From the NCBI GenBank assembly GCA_003586115.2, contig QVOM02000042.1, positions 76,465,345-76,529,344 of the forward strand: a DNA stretch of 64,000 nucleotides. Direction: 5' to 3'. A program made the translations under genes and the position numbers. Numbering within the stretch: position 1 is the stretch's first letter; each line of letters starts with the position of its first letter. Positions 59,270-64,000 of the stretch are shown here, one piece after another. The notes under the pieces were generated by a model that was not told where the DNA came from, ran no database searches, and was given only the letters and a program-made list of their open reading frames with translations. This DNA comes from Salvator merianae. Its lineage: Eukaryota; Chordata; Lepidosauria; Squamata; Teiidae.

Positions 59270-61400
59270 AAAAACTAGATTGTTGATGAAGCTTAGACAA
59301 AGACCTAGAAAGCAAGGAAGCAACTAAGTTGCCATCTTAGTTGGATCCATTCTCCTTTTGTCTCAAATTGGACCACATACAAATTCCACATGAAGGAGAA
59401 GAAAACAAAACAGTTAAAAAGTGAAGAATAAATAAGATTGTTCTAAGAGGATATAGTTTGACAAAATTATTCTGTGCAATTATTTCCAGCAAGCATCATG
59501 ATTCCAAGCTCAACAACATCCAAGAAGGTCATGTGTTTTTGCTCATCATTTCTCTCTCTCTTTCAGTTTACAGCTGACTAAATATTACCATATTAGTGTT
59601 TGGGGGAAAATAACAAAATGAAATAATAGCAAGAAAAGGATTTGGATTAGCAAATCTCCTTGCCATTAAAGAGTTCTCCCACCCCTGTTTGGCTCTTTAA
59701 TCATGAGAGAGTTTTTGCCAGTATATTCTTCCTAAGAGGTTACAGATGTTCTTGGCAAACCTGCTGTTGGCCAACAGCCTACGCCTGGCTCTTATTAAAG
59801 TGTGAACTGCATCTTCAATGTTTCCTTTTCAAGACAAACTATTGCAGAGCTTGATAGCATTTTGCAAAAGACTATGAACAATCCAAGACTGCATCCACAA
59901 GAGTGGGAAAGTCCAAGGGGCATGGGAACCACATGTTGCCACATCCATCAAGCCTGTGTTTCCCTCCAAGGTGGGAAATCCATCCTTGGAGGCAACCTAA
60001 AGTGCCAAGCAGAAAAACTACTCCAAGGGCACCTGCCACCCTCATGAGTCCCTGCCGCCACCACACAGAGAGACAACAGTGGCAGAGGTGACTCATCTGT
60101 CCCATTTTCTGCTTCACACAGCTAAGGCTGTGTTCAGACATAACAGAAGGGGTGACCTGGAAGTGCCTCGTGTTCCCAGTCTTTTCTAATCCACCTTTTC
60201 TAGCATAGAAAGTTCATGAGAAAGGGGAGGGGCAGACTGGTGTGTGAACAATCCCACCTCAAAGCTATCTTTGAGCCACCTCAGAGATGCTTTTTTTGTT
60301 GTGTCTGATCACAGCCTAAGCTTCAGACAGGAAATGTCTGGCTTGCACACCAAGTGGAAACTTAGAAGATGGAGAACTTCTGATCCTTGACTTTGAAGCC
60401 TGGAAGAGTGGAAGGCACTGGGCATGCAGACAGCATGCCTCTCGCCTCAGAGGCCAGATGGTGTGCTGCCACTCCTCAGACACCCTTTGTATGGCTGTGT
60501 AGAGGCAGCCCAAGTCTAGGCACATCACTTCCCAAATATACTCCACTTTGTTCTTTGGGCCTCAAGATCAAAAAAGTTATTAGCTCCTAGTAAGTCAAAT
60601 GGTGCAGTCAAAACTGGTATCAATTTTTCTCTTAGGTTCATAACTGAGACTCAGCTGCCTCTGTTGTTCCACCAAAAGTTTCAGCAGTAGCAGGAATCAC
60701 TTTCCTTAACTAATTTTTGGTAGAATGCTAGCAAAACAGTTAAATGCTTGGTTTTTTTTTTTTAAAAAAGAGGATGGCTCTGGCTTCACAGGACACTTCC
60801 AGTTGTCTTCCCACACCCTGAGCTGTACAGTACACAGTCAGATTTGACCAACAATGATTCATAACGTTTTTTGTTTCCAGTGCAATTTCACAGACACCTA
60901 TTGGCTGGTATGTATACTCACCATCACTAGATATGAGCTAGTATTCCTCAGAGAAGGTGAGCCATCTGTTCCCAGTTAGCATCATCCACCTTGATGTTCC
61001 ATAAGAGCATCCATAGAACAACCTTTGAATGCCCAATGCTGGTTTGCTAAGTGATCCTCTCCCAGCTGGCCTGGCAAAATCCCACCTTACAGATTCATCC
61101 TTGGGGTGAGGATGTGTGCCAAATTCCAATGGGAGGCCAGTCTTGCAAAAGTGTGGAAATTCGTGCCCGTCCCTCAGCTTGCTCTTTTCAGGTTCTCAGG
61201 ATGGAAACAGGTATGAATAGGGTGGTCCCATTTGCCCACTTTCACCTATGGGCAACTGAGAGGTGCCACTTGAGTATCATCTAGAAGCTGTCTACATTGA
61301 CATGCCATTGCAAAAGTCAGAGTATAGGTCCAATCCTTCGAAGAGGTAGCAGTAAACAAAGAACTCGTGGAGGGCCTTTTTGCTCTTTGAGCTAGTGAGC
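59270..61400. other. Right flank; no gene recognised
   Basis: Apart from the MITE at 60126-60316 this is moderately GC-rich sequence with overlapping short frames on both strands (for example 59872-60141 and 60316-60546) and no family resemblance. Confidence 0.5.
60126..60316. mobile_element. MITE, 191 bp, TAA duplication (Harbinger-like)
   Basis: Ends GGCTGTGTTCAGACATAAC and the complement of GGCTGTGATCAGACACAAC, flanked by TAA at 60123-60125 and 60317-60319. The terminus differs from the GGCCCTTTCTGCAC family, so it is a separate family with the same 3-bp target. Confidence 0.68.
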
Positions 61401-61422
61401 ATCAGGGACACTCACTAGCAAA

Positions 61423-61592
61423 GGCCCTTTCTGCACTTGGACTTATTCCAGATTATATCTCAGAATAGGGAGCTGCCATGTGCAGACTATAGTAGGCCCT
61501 GGGCAAGACCTTTAATAGTTTGCACTAGCATGTGGATAACAGGTCCCTATTCTGAGATATAATCCACAATAAGGCCAAGTGCAGAAAGGGCC
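61423..61592. mobile_element. Harbinger-like MITE, 170 bp, AAA duplication
   Basis: Nearly the same as the copy at 43704-43883: GGCCCTTTCTGCACTTGGAC on the left, CCAAGTGCAGAAAGGGCC on the right, with long palindromic arms. Flanked by AAA (61420-61422 and 61593-61595). Confidence 0.75.
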
Positions 61593-62064
61593 AAAGTGTC
61601 TCCATGCTTTGCAGGAGCAACACACAGCTGCTCCCGGTCATGGCTAGCTGTGGAGCACTAATTTCACCGGGATCAGCTGTCCTGTTCCCAGTCAAATGCA
61701 TTCACACGGGTGTGAATGCACAGCCCTGCTGCATGTCGCGGCTGGATTTGCACACTCTGCGGTACTGCCAGTCACCATGGCAGCACTCAGATACTTCCTG
61801 GCTGCTGTCCTGGTGAACACGGAGAGCAGAATACCAGCATTCACAATGCAAATGCTGATATCCTGCTCGTATTCATGTCAACAGCCCCGCAGTGCAGACA
61901 GTGTCTGCTCTGTGGGGTCAATTCCATGTTAGAATAGGATAATTATGAAAAGTGTGAAAACAGCCAGAGACTACACTATTCCTTTAATACCCTCTCCATC
62001 AGAGAAGGGCTTGCAAGAGAAGCCACGCAAGAAAATGTGAGTAGGTTTGTTTTTGCGTATTTCA

Positions 62065-62150
62065 CGTCATTTGTATCCCACCCTTCACCAGATGGTTACA
62101 GGGTGAGTTACAATTAATAATAATAATAATAATAATAAAAAGTACAATAT
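62065..62150 (-). mobile_element. L2/CR1-type LINE 3' end with (AAT)n
   Basis: TGTATCCCACCCTTCACCAG, ATGGTTACAGGGTGAGTTAC, then about seven AAT units (62116-62138). Matches the end of the remnants at 22.1 and 52.6 kb. Confidence 0.6.
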
Positions 62151-62477
62151 AGTAAAATAAAACCACAAGTGCTTGCAAGCACTTCTTGTGTGGGCTAGGC
62201 ATTAAAGCAGCAGCAAGGCTCTTGCAATCTCCATCTTCAGACTGAAAAAGTAACGAGAATAAGGACAACCCCAATGACGTCTAGTTTTCGAGATGAAAGT
62301 AAGTGATATTGGTAGACTGAAAGAGAACAGAGTAGTATCTGGCAGAGGACTGATGCAGGTCCTGAAAGACACCCATCCAGTGCCTCTTAAGTCTGGCACA
62401 GCAAAGCAATTACCCATGAGTTGCTACAGAAAATGAACTCCTCTCAGATCCTAATCAGCAGCAAAAGATGACATATA

Positions 62478-62795
62478 TCAGTTTTTCATGTAATTAGTTG
62501 ATGCAACTTTTGACTGTCTGTAACCTGATAAACTGGATTGTGGAAGCTTCAGTACAAACACTTGCATAAATACCAGCAGGAAGTAAGTCTGCACGGCCTC
62601 ATCTATCATCTGTTTTTCCACTGATGCCAAGTTTTCATTTATTGGCTCGGTGCCTCTGGAGCAAATCAGCAGAGTTACAGGATATGGACAGTGTTGTGCC
62701 AGGATTTTGTCAAAGATGATTTTACTCAGAAGCCCTCTGAACTTCGTGAGCACCTTTTTGCACATCCTCCAGTTGTTTTGCCTTGCCAAATCCAT
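62478..62795 (-). other. Unrecognised 105-codon open frame
   Basis: The frame starts MDLARQNNWRMCKK and contains QHCPYPVTLLICSRGTEP and a hydrophobic stretch YFLLVFMQVFVLKL. It is longer and more balanced in composition than most chance frames here, but I recognise no family, and no splice partner or promoter was found. It may be a decayed repeat or chance. Confidence 0.2.
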
Positions 62796-62799
62796 ATCT

Positions 62800-64000
62800 T
62801 AACGCAAAAGATTCACAGGGACTTATAACATTCCCTGCAGGACTCTATCCATCAGGCATTAAATGGACGCTGCTTTTTCCAAGACCGCACAGAGATTAAC
62901 CTACAAAGTATGTTGACATCACCATATTTCAGCTTTTCAGGACCACTGAATTATGCTGGGGTGGGGGGGAAATCTCTCCCCACAGACCAGAGATGCACAG
63001 TTGCCAGCTCTGGGGTCCTTGTCCAACTTCAATAGCAAGAATGGAGAATCTATTGCTCTCCACATGCTGTTGAACTCCAGTTATTATCAAGGCACTATGG
63101 CAGATTGTCAGGGATGTTGGAAACAGTCTTCTTCATTGGAGCTAATGGAAGAAAAGGTAGGAGAGTTAACACCACTGGAACAGTTTGCAAGCTGACCAGC
63201 AGGGGAATGCACTAGTTAGGTAGCTGGGTCCAGACCAAGAGGAGCTGGATCCAGATTTCAGTCCGAAATGACCACCATGGTCCGGACCCCAAAGCCTGAA
63301 CCTGGTCCAAACTGTCTGACGGTGCCTTCACGGCCACACAGTCCCTGCCCCACCACCATTCCACACCAGGAAGTGGTGCAAATGCACCTTTCCTGATCCA
63401 CACCTGACCACGCAAGTCAGCTAGGAGACTATAATTTAGTTGACCACAGCTGGTAGGCTTCAGGAGAGCATCAGGTGGGCTTTGGTAGGTTTCAAGTCAG
63501 CTGGGGCTGTTTGCAGATGTGAATGCTTCATTCCAGTGAGTGTCCTGGAACGTTCCTCTTGCTAAGTGCAAACAGGCACATTATGTTTTTCAAAATAAAT
63601 TGTTCTGGCAAGGGAGTCTTGCAAATACCACAGCTGCATTATTCACAAACGTTTGCATCATAGAGGGAAAACAGGCTCTGAAATTCACCTAGTGTCTTGT
63701 TAGCTCTAGAGACACCTCTGGGAGGCAGCAAGGGCAGACTAAGAACATTACGCGTCCATCTATCTTATTATCCCCAGCTTTTTTTTTTTCCTTTTTTCCT
63801 TCTTCAGAAATCCAGAACTCCTGTTCTTCACACTTTCTATTTACTGTTGACCTTTTTTCTGTGTCTGTTGTAGTCTACTGCCTCTCATCCTTGGCCTTTG
63901 CAGCTGGCAGTTGCCACAGTGCAAACAGCAAACCATGGCATGAATGCTAGGCAGGCTGGAAAAGAGAGCAAGAGAATGAGGAGGCTGCCATGGAGGCAGT
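62800..64000. other. Right end of window; no gene recognised
   Basis: Moderately GC-rich, with a poly-T patch near 63780. 63230-63400 has repeated 'GGTCCAGACC / GGTCCGGACC / GGTCCAAAC' words in both orientations, which suggests a decayed inverted-repeat element. No coding call. Confidence 0.4.

Noticed and set aside
51000..64000. B4GALT1 exons upstream of SMU1
   Set aside because: No recognisable galactosyltransferase exon on the minus strand; in human the gene is more than 30 kb away, so it may lie outside the window.

Overview
This is vertebrate nuclear DNA, almost certainly from a squamate reptile. It has no bacterial-style gene packing. Coding sequence sits in short exons with GT/AG borders and long introns, and the rest is dense in old interspersed repeats: CR1 and L2/CR1-type LINEs, L1-type LINEs, Sauria-like tRNA SINEs, a 5S-rRNA-derived retroposon, and hAT, Harbinger-like and Tigger/mariner-like MITEs. 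The SINE body with a BovB-like part (33.03 and 54.14 kb) is what points to squamates; the species cannot be named from the sequence.

Two protein-coding genes are supported, both on the minus strand. (1) GAK (cyclin-G-associated kinase, NAK family): the first six coding exons lie at 29346-29487, 8803-8864, 5045-5104, 3996-4110, 1098-1240 and 115-240. They give an open, in-phase 216-residue N-terminus carrying most of the kinase domain. The rest of the gene lies beyond the left edge. Intron 1 is about 20.5 kb. (2) SMU1 (spliceosome WD40 protein): all 12 coding exons are present between 50838 and 37998, every border fits GT/AG, and the predicted protein is exactly 513 residues, the length of the human protein.

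Layout: 1-29.5 kb is the 5' part of GAK and its repeat-filled introns. 29.2-29.8 kb is the GAK CpG-island promoter. 29.8-37.7 kb is intergenic, with an orphan GC-rich promoter-like patch at 32.44-32.65 kb, a Sauria-like SINE and a Harbinger-like MITE. 38.0-50.8 kb is SMU1. 50.8-51.0 kb is its promoter. 51-64 kb is gene-poor, repeat-rich flank with a nest of L1 fragments in opposite orientations (54.9-59.3 kb) that is itself invaded by a hAT foldback element.

The two genes have no direct functional link: GAK acts in uncoating of clathrin-coated vesicles, SMU1 in pre-mRNA splicing. In human they are on different chromosomes, so their adjacency is the main gene-level oddity. I found no new gene system. 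The most informative signals are in the transposable elements: SINEs that share a head but have different tails, a Harbinger-like MITE family with 3-bp duplications at each copy, hAT MITEs with 8-bp duplications, and nested insertions.
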